A stretch of 64,000 bases of DNA from Paulinella micropora (lineage: Eukaryota > Cercozoa > Imbricatea > Euglyphida), in the NCBI GenBank assembly GCA_009731375.1, contig BJOX01000294.1, forward strand, positions 578,186 to 642,185. Reading direction: 5' to 3'. Positions 1-10,685 of this stretch are shown here, one piece after another (within the stretch, counting starts at the first letter, position 1; the number at the start of each line of letters is the position of its first letter). The translations under genes and the position numbers were made by a program. The notes beneath the pieces were generated by a model. That model did no database searches. It worked only from the letters and a program-made list of their open reading frames with translations, and was not told the DNA's origin.

Positions 1-347
1 TTTTTTTTAATGAATTGCCGGCCCGGAAAAACTTTCAGTTAGACTTATATAACATATTTTCTCGGGGTTACTTATATTAAAAATTAACACACAAGTTTGA
101 CGTCCACAGACATCTAAGTTCAAGTTTTGTATACTAGGTTAAATTTTTCATACAGGTTGAAGTTTTTATACAAGCTGAATTTTTTATACAGGTAAAAAAT
201 GTTATACAGGTTTAATTCAGTATTTTTTTCTGCTAAAATGAATGTCGACAGTAATATGACATGATAATTGTGCGCGTGGAGAGGCCGGGGCGGGGGGGGT
301 GGGGGGAGGTGTTAGTTCCTCAGTATGTTGAACGGTAACAGTAACGG
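1..347. other. AT-rich non-coding DNA with a short minisatellite
   Basis: No coding frame is convincing here. Positions about 123-212 hold roughly five imperfect 18-21 bp units built around TTTTATACAGGTT. The rest is AT-rich, with a G-rich run at 285-310. Confidence 0.6.
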
Positions 348-514
348 TGTTAGACCACTATTATTAATGTAATAATCTATGATAGCAACTACACTCTATC
401 AGCAGTACTACAGCTTTAATAAGAAAAGGCTCCAACAGAACACGCCCCGTAACTTGACTGGCCTGATCATAGGTAATGGCCCTACCGACACCGTTACTCC
501 GATACGGCCGGTCC
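348..514 (+). repeat. Dispersed repeat family 1, copy 1
   Basis: About 165 bp starting TGTTAGACCA and ending in CGGCCGGTCC. It matches 16453-16634 in the same orientation, 26610-26700 partially, and 38088-38215 in reverse complement. Shared blocks include TAATAATCTATGATAGCAAC and the CATAAGTAATGGCTCTACCG region. No coding potential is seen. It could be LTR debris or a MITE-like element; termini were not resolved. Confidence 0.7.
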
Positions 515-1279
515 AAAGAAGCAATAAGTTTAACATAAATATGTAATATTCGTATGATAATACATATGTATATTCGACAAGTATCGCACCTATGAACATA
601 ACGCAAAAATAGAATTTTGACTGAAGCGCTTCCCGTAAGGGGGGTAAAATCTAAAAAAAAATTCTTGGCGGGTCTGTACTTTCTGAAAAGGGGGACCCAG
701 GTCTGTCGACTCTCGAGGAGCGATGAAACACCCTGCGTCCGGCCCACAACCAGAGTTCCAATTTGGCCTCTTATTATATATGTAAATATGATTAAACAGA
801 ATATGATGATTGGCAATACTACTAATCTCAAATTCTAAGCAATAAGTGACGAAGAGCGGAGAGATGCGGAACGTGCTCGATCGGACTCGATCCCGCCCGA
901 TCTCCTCTGAAACAGTGTCCTGAGAGCGCCATGGCCTCGAGCGACCCGATCCCGCCAAAGCCGATCTCCTCCGGGCCGGTTCCCCGAGCGCGTCATGAGT
1001 ACGCCTCCCGCCGGATCGAACTTATTTGATGTAAATTGATTTAGAAATACTACTAATGGAGGGGGGGGGGGGGGGANNNNNNNNNNAGCATAGATGGATT
1101 GTCCAATAGCATTGTGTTCGCCTTGATCTTGAACACAGTATCCCCCACGTCTGCGCCATGGATGCCTATAGCACCCCCCTCAATATAAAATATGCGGAAA
1201 ATACAATATCGGGAGCGTAAATGAAAATGAACATAGTATGCTTAACTTTACGTAACATATCCGGTACTTATAGCGCGAT
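515..1279. other. Intergenic, no gene seen
   Basis: Contains a short block AGCGCTTCCCGTAAGGGG near 623 that recurs near 9361, a duplicated GATCCCGCC-type segment at 880-1000, a G-run and a 10-N gap at 1077-1086. It lies where the 3' LTR of copia A would be expected, but no match to the LTR at 9043-9290 is seen. Confidence 0.5.
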
Positions 1280-3513
1280 TTCCCTTCCGAAACTTGCGAG
1301 AAATTCCTTCACCAACTTCACCGAGATTTGATCTGCCAGATGATTGAATTTCTCATACATGAAATTTATCTTGGTAAATAAATCCGCGATATTATCCTCC
1401 GTCGGTATCCGGAATAACTTTCTACTCTCTTGACCAATTTCTTGAGTAAGTGGTATCTTACATCGATGTGTTTGGTCCTTGACTCCCCTAGTCCTCTTTC
1501 CGAGAGGACTATCAGGATGATAGTCCTCTCATTAGTCCTCTCATTATCCTCAAACAAGGGGATAAAACCTTTCGGGGGCAATCCGATGTCTTGGAGGGTC
1601 TGTCTCAGAGCTAGTAACTCCCTGACCGCTTCATTCGCTGATACCGTCTCCGACTCGAGGGTTGATTGTGCTATAACCGTCTGAAGCTTTGAAAACCAAG
1701 CTACTGGTGCCCCATTGAAGACGAAGATATAGCCGGAACGAGACTTCATTTCCTCGTAACTTTCTCCCCAGCAAATTCTGAATCAACGTACCCTACTAAA
1801 GGATGTTCATTGATCAACTTCTCTATATTGGCTATCACGGGAACACTGAAATCATTGGTTTCCATAGCTTTGCACGCATAAAGGCCTAATGCCTTTTCAG
1901 TGGCGGACGGACCCTTCGCCTGTCTCCAGGATTTGGGAAGCCTAGGGACACGAAACCCCTCTGACAGCATCTTGACTAACCTCTTGTCACCCCGTTTGAA
2001 AAACAGTGCTCTGGGGTCAACAGCCAAAGAAACATCCTATGACCCATAGCGTAAGAGGTATCCGGGAATGGAACTTGATGCTTTGCTGCTATACTCAACG
2101 GACAGATAAGGAGGGGGCGTGTATGGATAGCTAGGAAGATGAGCATGCCGATAAGACACCTAAGGTCATACTTGAGCAGGCGATGTCCTACTTTCAGAGG
2201 CGCAGGGTTCTCAGAAGTAAAAGGGGTCTTGGCTGGCACTTCCTTCATATAATCTAACTCACCTAGGATGAGAAGCTCATATTTCCGTTGATGCAATAAA
2301 ATCCCTTTCTCAGATTGAACGATCTGAATGTTTTTGAACTCCGTTGCTTTTCCTAAGTTTTTACATCTAAACCCGTGCGCCTTCAGGCTATCTACTAAGC
2401 CTATGTGATTGGCTTCGGTTGCTGCGTGAAGTCTGTCATTAACATGAAAGGAGAGCAGCTGAATGCTCAAAGGGTTACTCCCGTGTTTAACAAAGGAAGC
2501 CCGATCTAGAGAGAAAGTGATGAAAGCCTGCTTTTCGATCATCTATTTCGACATCAGGTCGTACCATAACCTTCCGGCTTCCGGGTGACCGTAAAGGGCT
2601 TAAAGTTTCTTAAGAAGCCACAGAAAACCCTCTCGGGGGGGGGCTTGACATAGATATCATAAGGCATCTTAGCATGTAGGTAGGTAGTGGTGAATTCTAT
2701 GAGCCAGAGGTCTATTCCAAAGCAGGCAGCATAAGCAATGATGAGGAGGATAGTGCGATGATGAGCGGTGGGTGAGTATGTGCGTTTAGGGTCGTATTGC
2801 AACCCCGCTTTCAGGAGGTCTCCTCTTAGATTGATCCTAGCTTTATGCTACTCATCGGTCGTACCTTGCTGCTTGACCGTATCTATCCATTTCAGGGGGA
2901 TGACGGGAGTGTCTGATCTTTTCGCTTCACTCTCTTTCCTCCATTCAAATGCTGTGAGCTCTTCTTGCTGTCTGACTTCGGTCTCTCGCGCCTGCTTCTA
3001 TCCCTCGGTTTTTGCACAACGGGAAATTCCGGGACTTGTTCAGCTACCAGGCAATAATTATCCTCCCTTCCTTTGCACAGACCGAGACATGTCTATTCCT
3101 GGTTCTCCCGGGAATTATGTTCTCTAGGGAAATATTTCCTTGTTCATGAGATCTCCACCCCGGGGGATGCTTGTCCTTTTCAGCGGCTATCCTTACTCTC
3201 TCCCCCTCGGCATGCCCGAATTCACATTGGGATCTGGGCGTGCCGGTTCAATAATAGCCTGCTGAGGATGTAATACGAGGGCTGGGGGCGTCGCTATTCC
3301 CCCTGAAACCTCGTACTTCAAAATTTCAGAGTCTATTATCTTCTCCGTTACTCCATCATCAAACTTAACGTTGAGAGCTGGGAATCGTTTCGTTCTTCTG
3401 GTCACTGGGGCAGACGGACCAAGAGTAACACCCTTGCGCATAGTAGTATCCCACTTATCCCCATAAGTGGTCTTAGCCCACTCTTCTCCGAACGCCCGTG
3501 CCGGGATCTGCAC
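1280..3513 (-). pseudogene. copia A reverse transcriptase and RNase H, fragmented
   Basis: Frames 3513-3193, 2802-2554, 2542-1976, 2027-1746 and 1749-1366 give collinear pieces. They comprise the connector before RT (FGEEWAKTTYGDKWDTTMRK, matching element B), RT palm pieces (FGIDLWLIEFTTTYLHAKMP) and RNase H (GAPVAWFSKLQTVIAQSTLE, then SRTKHIDVRYHLLKKLV). Reading in another frame, NIADLFTKIN extends the RNase H end to about 1280. Five or more frame breaks make it a pseudogene. Sequence differs clearly from element B, so A and B are separate lineages. Confidence 0.8.
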
Positions 3514-3586
3514 TACCTTCCCAGATAAAACAACCTTAAGTTAGATTTTCTCCCCCCTCTTTCCCACTACCTTGACACTATCCGGT

Positions 3587-4727
3587 TTATTCTTCTCCCC
3601 CTGGCCTATACCACCTACATTCCTGGAAGACGGAGTAGGGAGTAAGCTGGGGGAGGTTACTGAAATCATTATTTTCGTCATTTGAACTATCATCACTGTT
3701 CAGTCCTTTCAGGTGAGGATCGACTGGTTGTGTCATAGAATTAGTGGGGGCATTTGAGGTACTATTACAAACGTCAGGGACATCTACGTTAGAAGGGGTA
3801 GATGAACTTCTGCTTGATTCTGGCACCTCAAAGCCAGCTTTCTTCTCGGAAGGAGGGTTGTTAGTAGCCGGAGCAGCAGGTGGTTTCGTCGATTCCCACT
3901 CGACTGAAAATATATTGCCACCTGCTGTCCCGTTAAGACTGTTAGAAGCCTCCCGCTTACCCAACCTCCATACATCAAACATAACGTCCCGAACATTACC
4001 GTGTATTACCCGTGCAATAGGATCATAGACCCGATAATATCCGGTGTTACGTTTGTATCCTAAGAAGACTACTTTCTTTCCCCTTTCGCCCTTACCTCGT
4101 CGGGCCTTGACCTTCATCGCAGCAGCGCAACCGGTAGGACGAAGGTGATGTAGGTATGGTTTCCGACGATGAATGACTTCGTAGGGGGACTTGCCCTTAA
4201 AGGGCCCTTTAGCTATCGGGAGCAAGTTATTGATATAAGTGGCATTCTTCTCCATCTCCGTCCAAAACGTCGGAGGAAGTTCCGCGTCGCTGAGCATAGC
4301 TCGCGCGGGACACCATTGGTTTGATGTGACCTCTCTATCGTTGAGACTGCCTGTTTCTCGGCTGTAGGAGCCTCAATTAAAATAGGTTGGTATCAACCCA
4401 CTCCTGAAAACATTCGTAACGACCATATTCTTGGTCACAAGTAATAAATTTAACCTTACGATTAGTGTGTCTTTCAAAGTACGTGACGGCTTTAAGAAAA
4501 CACGGGAAAAATTCATTCTTATGACGCAGGTAATAGTCGAGTTCGAAATTATAACCGAGGCATTTGACCGTAAATTTATACCGTTTACCATCCCATAATA
4601 TAGTGTTCCACCACCCTTGAGTGTCCATAGAAATATGTACGCCTGGGTGTCGTTCTACTATATGGTGGTTCTTGTGAAAGTGCGGTGCTCTCTTTATTTT
4701 ATTCCTTAAACAATATTCGCACTTCAT
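3587..4727 (-). pseudogene. copia A integrase
   Basis: Two minus-strand frames. The first (4727-4377) has CEYC, then MDTQG with the first catalytic Asp and ITCDQEYG with the second. The second (4297-3587) has the copia post-catalytic region LPPTFWTEMEKNATYINNLL, then GKSPYEVIHRRKPYLHHLRP and the C-terminal GKKVVFLGYKRNTGYYRVYD block. The catalytic Glu region near 4300-4376 is lost to a frame break. It would insert the cDNA into the host genome; this copy looks inactive. Confidence 0.8.
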
Positions 4728-5289
4728 AATTCTCTCTCGCCCCCTGCCCCTACTATCTTTACCCCCATATAATGAGCCATTCCCTCCATTGCTTTAACTC
4801 CTCTATGTTTACACATGCGGTGGAAAACAGTGGCGTGAATGTGAATGTCTTCACTATGTGTGGGTCTAACGACAGGATGTAATGCTTTGGACATGTCACA
4901 ATCAACATCATGTTCTTGAGTTCATGAAGTGTGCATGCATGTATCACCGGGCATAACCATACAACAAGCTAAACTTTGAGAACTATGCTCTCCCTTCTCT
5001 GTGTTTGTCTCGTAAGAAAACGGAACATACGATTTATCTTTATGACATCTCCATCCACATACGCATGGGATACCATCACAGTATACATCGTTATAAACAG
5101 GAAGGGCTGTTGATTGAGCAGAGTGACGAGGTGGAAGTCAGAACGAGATAGTAGACGGTGATGCCTCACCATCTACTTTCACGTTCTGCTTCTCCAACGG
5201 TACCGGTTTATATCTCTTGTTGGGGTCCAAAGGGGCCATTCCTGGAGGATCAAAAACGAACAGGTTGTTAGGGAGGGACCTACCCCTCA

Positions 5290-5613
5290 CTACAATCTGA
5301 TCTTCTTTGATGTGGATTGGGGATTCAACACAATCACCTGGTTATTCTGATGGACAACTGCGAGTCCACGCTTCAACCAAGCTGACGTAGCTACCAGTAC
5401 GTAGTTCAGATGGGGTTGTATGTGGTAACATTGCGAGTCGTATACTTGGATCGGCTCCCCGTTTGCCCCGGAAAGTTGCATCAAAACCTTTCCCTTGTAC
5501 TCGGTTTTGATACTACCTTTGGCAATTTTGAACCTGTGGGGGTCGTGTTTCATCCTAACGAAGACGTCCTTATGGGGTGATTGAGACTCGCTAGCCCCAC
5601 TATCATCTACCAA
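5290..5613 (-). pseudogene. copia A aspartic protease segment
   Basis: A 107-codon minus-strand frame starting with VDDSGASES, which contains the retropepsin active-site DSGA. It is followed by beta-rich sequence typical of copia proteases (YVLVATSAWLKRGLAVVHQN). It would cleave the Gag-Pol polyprotein. It lies between the Gag-like region and integrase, in copia order. No zinc HHCC module is clear between 4759 and 5172, so the frame appears broken there. Confidence 0.75.
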
Positions 5614-6357
5614 ACCATCCCCGCCACACTCCTTTCAGGCATCTCTTTCTCATCTTCCTCTTTCTCATGCATCATCACGACACAGTCCTTTTCAGGTGAT
5701 GAGGGTGAGGTGTTTGAAGTGGCGTTAGAAGAGGTACTGAGTCTTGAAGATGATAGGTTGTGACATTTTTCTCCTTCTAGACCTATGCGTTGCAAGTATT
5801 CCCTGTACTCTGACAATTGGGTTCTGAGGTGAGGAAATGATGCAATTAATCCCCTAGCAAAGGGGTCGTTCCATTTATGGCCATTCAGACAATGAAACTC
5901 TGGATATGCGCGTAAAGTTCCATATCGAATTCGTTCACTTGCCCATCCTTCCCAGTGATGAGAGAATCCCTCACCTCTAGCTCCCTTGCACCCTCTGCTA
6001 ACGCTCCTATCAACCTCTTTATCTCCTCCACAGAGGGTACCTCTCCATTTCCACCAGCAATCGCCATCTTTCCCTCATGCCACCGCCATGCAACTGAAGG
6101 GTAATTCCTGATCCTGTCTCTCTAGCTCTCTCTCTCCAAACCTTGGCTTGACTCACTCGATGCAAGACGTGGTAATGGGAAACCTACTCTCTTGCCCTTC
6201 TTTCTTGTCTCCCACCCTGCGCCATCCTCGGCGCTTTTACTCATCTCTTTCTTGGAGTTTGAGCGTTGTACAGATGGCTCAGAGGGAGAAAAGAACTTCA
6301 GGGAAGAGGCGGGGGAACCGTTTTCGTCACCATTTTCATCAGATATCATCTCCCCCT

Positions 6358-6388
<31 letters not shown>

Positions 6389-6671
6389 TCCTTAGTATTT
6401 CCCTCTACTGCAACCTCAACGTTCTCACCCCTTTCAGAACTTGGGTCGGAACGTTGTACAGTTGGAGTAGAGAGCTTATGGCTTGTAGAAGAAGATGATG
6501 CAACATGTGAACTGTGAGCAGAAGTAGGCCTGTGTGATGGCATGCTTGAGGGTGATATGAGGGAATTGGAATGGATAGAAGGATGATCTTGCTCTACCCT
6601 AGTCCATTGCCGTAGGACCCATTCCATCGGGGCTAATATCAGGGCACCTCTGAACGGTATACTCCCCCTAT

Positions 6672-7250
6672 TCAATTGTGCTCTAATAACTGCCAATAGT
6701 TCCCCCTTGTTTGTTCTGTGCCATTATGGTGCGTGCAAAAGTCACACCCGTGCCTCTCCATCATTATCACACACGCACTACCCGCTTTCTGTGCCCGGAC
6801 GGCCCCAACTTTCCATAAACACCGGACTCCTTTCCTATTGAAACCCTCACACTGCTTTTTGGCCGAAACCTGGAGTGTGCTACTTTTAAGGGGTTGTGCC
6901 CATAACTTAAGAAGGGGACCTTCTTCTTCCCGTAAATGGTTTGCGGTAGAAGCACGAAATTTCATCAGAACTTTTCTGTAACCCCCTTCGACACGGCGAA
7001 GTCCCCAACCATCCTCCATAGGATAAATTACCCCTAGAGGTGTGGAATCACCCGCCATGTCAAGGGAGGTAACAAAAAGGTTGTCTTTCAGGAGGGGAAC
7101 GGACCGTGATTGAGAGGTAAAAGGGTGAGCATGCATGTTATGTGTGTGTGTTGCTCTCTCTCTCTCTCTCTCTCTTCTTATCTTTCGATTCTGATGCGTG
7201 AGGTGGCGGTACTTGTGGACCAAAAGAGGAAGAAGGTGGGGTGTTGTCAT
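6672..7250 (-). pseudogene. copia A accessory Cys/His-rich segment
   Basis: This frame follows Gag on the minus strand and ends at 6672. Near its C-terminus it contains C-x-G-x4-G-x-R-C, then a spaced C...C-x2-C-x2-H-H cluster (about 6690-6870), a pattern that could bind zinc. It is not a standard copia domain. Frames 6346-6696, 6122-6349, 5885-6067 and 5607-5816 continue toward the protease but match nothing recognised; they may be linker or frame-shifted polyprotein. Function unknown. Confidence 0.4.
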
Positions 7251-8993
7251 ATGAGAGGTTTGACTCTTCTTCGTCCGTTTCTTCTTTTTCCATCTTGTTT
7301 ATGCTTAACATATGGTTGATATATCCTACCTCCCCTACTCCCTCTTCCCCTTCTTCTTCATCAAGAGCAGCAGACTCTTCGTCTGAACCAGGAGTTTCGG
7401 ATTCCTCTCCTTCTTTTTCAGAACTACCGGAAGAAGAGGAATCAGAACCCCCTGCGTTCAAACTAATCGTCTTTGCTTTAGCCGTACTCTTCTTGATGAG
7501 GTCAGATACCTTCAGCTTCCTTTTCTCCTTCCCTCCCTCTTCTTTCTGCCGTCTCATCTTTCTTTTCCCTTTTCCTCCTTCCTTAGTCTTACTTTTCAGA
7601 CTCAGCTCTCCTACTCCCTTAGCTAAGGTGACTATTCTTGCTGCTTTTCTCCTTATGGGGCAGTTAACAGGGACATGTCCATCTCGGGGGCATTCAGGGA
7701 GGGGGAGGGTACAAGGAACAATACATATCTTGATTTGGTGATCTCCATGGCAGATGAAACAACCTTCCTTGTGGGGTGTTTTCCCAACTTGGTTGCCCAT
7801 ACGCTTAACTGAAATGGGGTCGCTCCGTGTCCCAGTACCAGATGGGGCTTTAGATGAAGGGGAACGGAAACCACCCTCCGACGCATAAAGCTTTTTCATC
7901 TTTGACTTGGATTCCTCTGTCTGTGCTATCTGTTTTATCACCTTCACAAACGACTCCCAACCAGGTCGTTCCTCCGGAAGAAGGCTGGTGACCTTATTAC
8001 GATAGGTGTCGAATTCAGTCAGATGGCTCAATCTTTTTCATAACCATCTCTGTCTTTACAAATTCAGGATACGGAACCCTTATAACTGACTCCTGATCTG
8101 CTATGTTGCTATGAAAGACAGTGAGCCAAGATCTCACGTCTTGGACCCTCTTATGATAAGAATAGTCAAGAAAATCTTGACGTTCTTTCCACTTGACGAG
8201 ATCAAGTCCACCATATCGCTTCCTCAACGCCATGAAACATTCGACCCCGTCGGTACCAGCCGTTCTGATAACCGACATCGCTTCCTTGTCTTTGTTACAG
8301 GACTGATTTAAGAGAGCAAAAATGAATCGATTATGTTTCATCTTTCTTCTTTCCTCTACCTGCTGATAGTATCTGTCTGTTGATAAAGATCATGAGTCTA
8401 AAGATAGGATTATGTCTAGATTCAGCAGTTAGAACAGGGATTCCAGCAGACCCTTTCTGTTCGGTAGTTGTTGAGGTAGAAGAGGTGCTAGGTTGAACAG
8501 AGCTAGAACAAGAAGAACTGTCTTTCTGTTCTTGTTTGACAGATGGGGTGGCGCTAGAGGAAGCGCTACTGCGTTCCTTTTTGACGATAACAGGTCTTTT
8601 ATTCTCTCCCTGACCCTGATTTTCAGTCTCTCTTTCTGCGCTAGGAGATAGAAATGGTTCATTGGGTGGTGTATCAGGGTGATTCTGAAAAGAACTTACC
8701 TGTTTTGCGGGCTGCAAGTACAAAGGGTGTTTCCTGGGGGGGGGGGGGGGGGGGGTGGGGGGGTTNNNNNNNNNNGGGGGGGGGGGGTAGTTCGGGCGTA
8801 TCCCCATTGACAGTGGGTCGTGGATGGCTAAAACAGCTAGAAATCCATATTCCCAGTTGTCCCAGTCTGGATCTCTACTGTTAAATGGTGGGGGATCCAC
8901 CTTGAACCCTTTGTGTGACGATGTCTCGAACATGAGGGTAAGCCATGTTCTTAGACTAAAGTGCGGAAGATAGGAGTTAATCTCAACTATCAA
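7138..8993 (-). pseudogene. copia A Gag-like region
   Basis: Three consecutive minus-strand frames (8993-8331, 8341-8015, 8031-7138). The first begins with a segment typical of copia Gag N-termini (FNSRDPDWDNWEYGFLAVLA). The second has the UBN2-like helical region (ALRKRYGGLDLVKWKERQDF). The third carries a zinc knuckle CFICHGDHQIKIC followed by a second Cys cluster, then a long Lys/Glu/Ser-rich acidic tail. The small frame overlaps suggest frameshift decay or programmed shifts. Gag would package the element RNA into cytoplasmic particles. The gap at 8766-8775 lies in a Pro-rich stretch. Confidence 0.75.
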
Positions 8994-9042
8994 TAAATTC
9001 CTACAGTTAAGTAGAAATGAGGAAATTCTTTGGGAAGCTATC

Positions 9043-9290
9043 TGGAACCTTTACCGACTCCTTTCAGAGTCTATCCGGGCTACCTAGCAAGACTATCAAC
9101 GCGGTATGGAAACGCACTTTAATAATTCGTATAATAAAAGAACTGACGCTTTGACTTCCCGCCACGTCAGACTGACTAACTTAGGTATAGGTCTTACGCA
9201 TTTCGGTTAACATTGGCATTATTGACTGTCCTGCCTATTGACAAATCAACACCTAAGTAACGGTGAATTAAATTGAAATAGTAACGACCA
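9043..9290 (-). repeat. LTR (3' LTR of copia B, also in 5' LTR position of copia A)
   Basis: 248 bp. On the minus strand it begins TGGTCGTTACTATTTC and ends GGTTCCA, giving TG...CA ends. It is closely similar to 15877-16133 in the same orientation. A purine tract, TAAGGGGGAGCG on the minus strand (9291-9302), sits directly upstream, as expected for the polypurine tract of a 3' LTR. Confidence 0.85.
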
Positions 9291-9302
9291 ACGCTCCCCC
9301 TT

Positions 9303-9551
9303 AGTTATTTGTCAATGTCACGACTACCGTCATAGTTCTGAAGCAAATGAAAAATTTGCAAGCGCTTCCCGTAAGGGGTATCAAGTGTAACTAAAAACTA
9401 TATATATAAAAACGTTAGGGGTGTGAAGAAGCAAGTGAAAAGAAAGAGAAGCGGGCTGTATGCGATAAAATAATACTTTCCTTCTTTTTCGCGCACCCGA
9501 AGCCAGAAAAGTCAGGAATCCCCCCCCACCGGCCACCGCAAGGCCTGGGGA
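9303..9551 (-). other. 3' untranslated region of copia B
   Basis: AT-rich sequence between the extra ORF and the polypurine tract. It contains AGCGCTTCCCGTAAGGGG (9361), shared with position 623. No coding sequence. Confidence 0.6.
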
Positions 9552-9896
9552 CTAGTCAAGCTCGTTGCGCAGCTCATCGCCATCGTATACTAAACCGTCC
9601 TCAGTTCCGCTCGCCTCTATTTCCCATTCTTCTTGATCATCTTCCCGTCCTTCTTCTAGTTCCCGACGTTGTTCTATTTCTTGTTTTGGGTATCGTCCGT
9701 GTTTCAGCCTCAGGAATTCCTCGCGCTTGACTTTCCATTCGGCTTGCTGGTCTATGACCCTGTCCCACGGCACGGAGTCCAGCCACTGCATCGATCGAAG
9801 ATTCCACTGCTTCCAATCCGGCATCGACAATACTAAACAACTCACACAGAGCGAGAACAAAAAAACACAAAACATAGGTGAAACAACCGTAGTCAT
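9552..9896 (-). CDS. Small extra ORF downstream of copia B RNase H
   Basis: 114 codons. Its ATG (9896-9894) overlaps the TGA stop of the RNase H frame (9895-9893) as ATGA, an arrangement that permits termination-reinitiation. The N-terminus is hydrophobic (MFCVFLFSLCVSCLVLSM), so it may be a signal peptide or membrane anchor. The rest is charged and Glu-rich (about residues 55-110) and probably helical. Extra 3' ORFs occur in some copia lineages, but there is no similarity here that would justify calling it envelope. It could also be a chance ORF, although its position is striking. Confidence 0.5.
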   Translation of the reverse strand: MTTVVSPMFCVFLFSLCVSCLVLSMPDWKQWNLRSMQWLDSVPWDRVIDQQAEWKVKREEFLRLKHGRYPKQEIEQRRELEEGREDDQEEWEIEASGTEDGLVYDGDELRNELD

Positions 9897-10618
9897 TCCG
9901 GTTCTCCCGGAATGATAACAGTGAATTTGTTGACCAAATAAGTAAACTGCTCGCGCGGCAACGGTTTGGTGAGTAAATCTCCTATCTGCTTTTTAGTACC
10001 TACCTTTATAAACTTTATCTCTCCATCTCTCTGAAGGTGATGAATGAAGGGTAATTCGAGAGGCAAATGTTTGGTGCGGGGTCCGGATAATCCTCTTTCA
10101 CCCGCGAAAATTGTTTGCGAATTATCCTCGAAAATTTCTACTGCACCTTTTTGCGGAATTCCGAGTTCCTGTCTGACATGACCTATTGCTAGTCCTTCTC
10201 TTATGCATTCAGCAGCTGCGTAAATTTCCGCGTCATTTGAACTAAGTGCTATCGTACTCTGTCTTTTTGAAAGCCAACCTATTGGGTCTCCTCCCCACAG
10301 GATTATAAAACCTGTGCGTGATTTACCCGTCTTCAAACAGACTTTGTGGGCGGCATCGGGCCACAAAGTGACCTTAGGGTAGGACATACCCTCTTGAACG
10401 GATTTTGGCCCGTTAAAAGCTATACCTCGAAAAGAGTTGATTAAATAGCGTATGATTCTGCCTAACATAGCGTAAGTTACTCCCTTGTCTATGGTTTGCA
10501 TGACGCTTGCAGCGTTAAGAGCTTGTTCAATATCAGGTCTAGTCATCTTAGCTAAATAAAGCAAACTGCCTACTATACTCGGAATAGACATTTTACGCAA
10601 AGCTGCATCTTCAGACAT
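9893..10618 (-). CDS. copia B RNase H domain
   Basis: 241 codons. It starts within the RT-RNase H connection (PSIVGSLLYLAKMTRPDIEQ), then shows the RNase H core: GFIILWGGDPIGWLSKRQST with the first strand, SSNDAEIYAAAECIREGLAI with the catalytic acidic residues, FEDNSQTIFAGERG, SGPRTKHLPLELPFIHH, and the terminal IGDLLTKPLPREQF. It removes RNA from the RNA-DNA hybrid during cDNA synthesis. It lies in a different frame from the RT upstream (gap 10619-10685), so at least one break separates them. Confidence 0.88.
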   Translation of the reverse strand: MSEDAALRKMSIPSIVGSLLYLAKMTRPDIEQALNAASVMQTIDKGVTYAMLGRIIRYLINSFRGIAFNGPKSVQEGMSYPKVTLWPDAAHKVCLKTGKSRTGFIILWGGDPIGWLSKRQSTIALSSNDAEIYAAAECIREGLAIGHVRQELGIPQKGAVEIFEDNSQTIFAGERGLSGPRTKHLPLELPFIHHLQRDGEIKFIKVGTKKQIGDLLTKPLPREQFTYLVNKFTVIIPGEPE

Positions 10619-10685
10619 AGCTTCCGGAGTTTGGTCTACCGCTGGGGTACTTACCGGACGAGAATTTGCGTAATACTATCCTGTC

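Larger units (their letters stand above)
1280..9290 (-). mobile_element. Ty1/copia-type LTR retrotransposon A (degenerate)
   Basis: On the minus strand, gag, zinc knuckle, aspartic protease, integrase, reverse transcriptase and RNase H segments follow each other in copia order from 8993 down to 1280. They are split over many short frames, so the element is broken by frameshifts and stops. The LTR at 9043-9290 directly precedes its gag and is followed by TAGCTTCCCAAAG, a motif also found downstream of the 5' LTR of element B, so it can serve as the 5' LTR. No 3' LTR was found. A 10-N gap in a G-run (8766-8775) interrupts gag. Confidence 0.85.
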
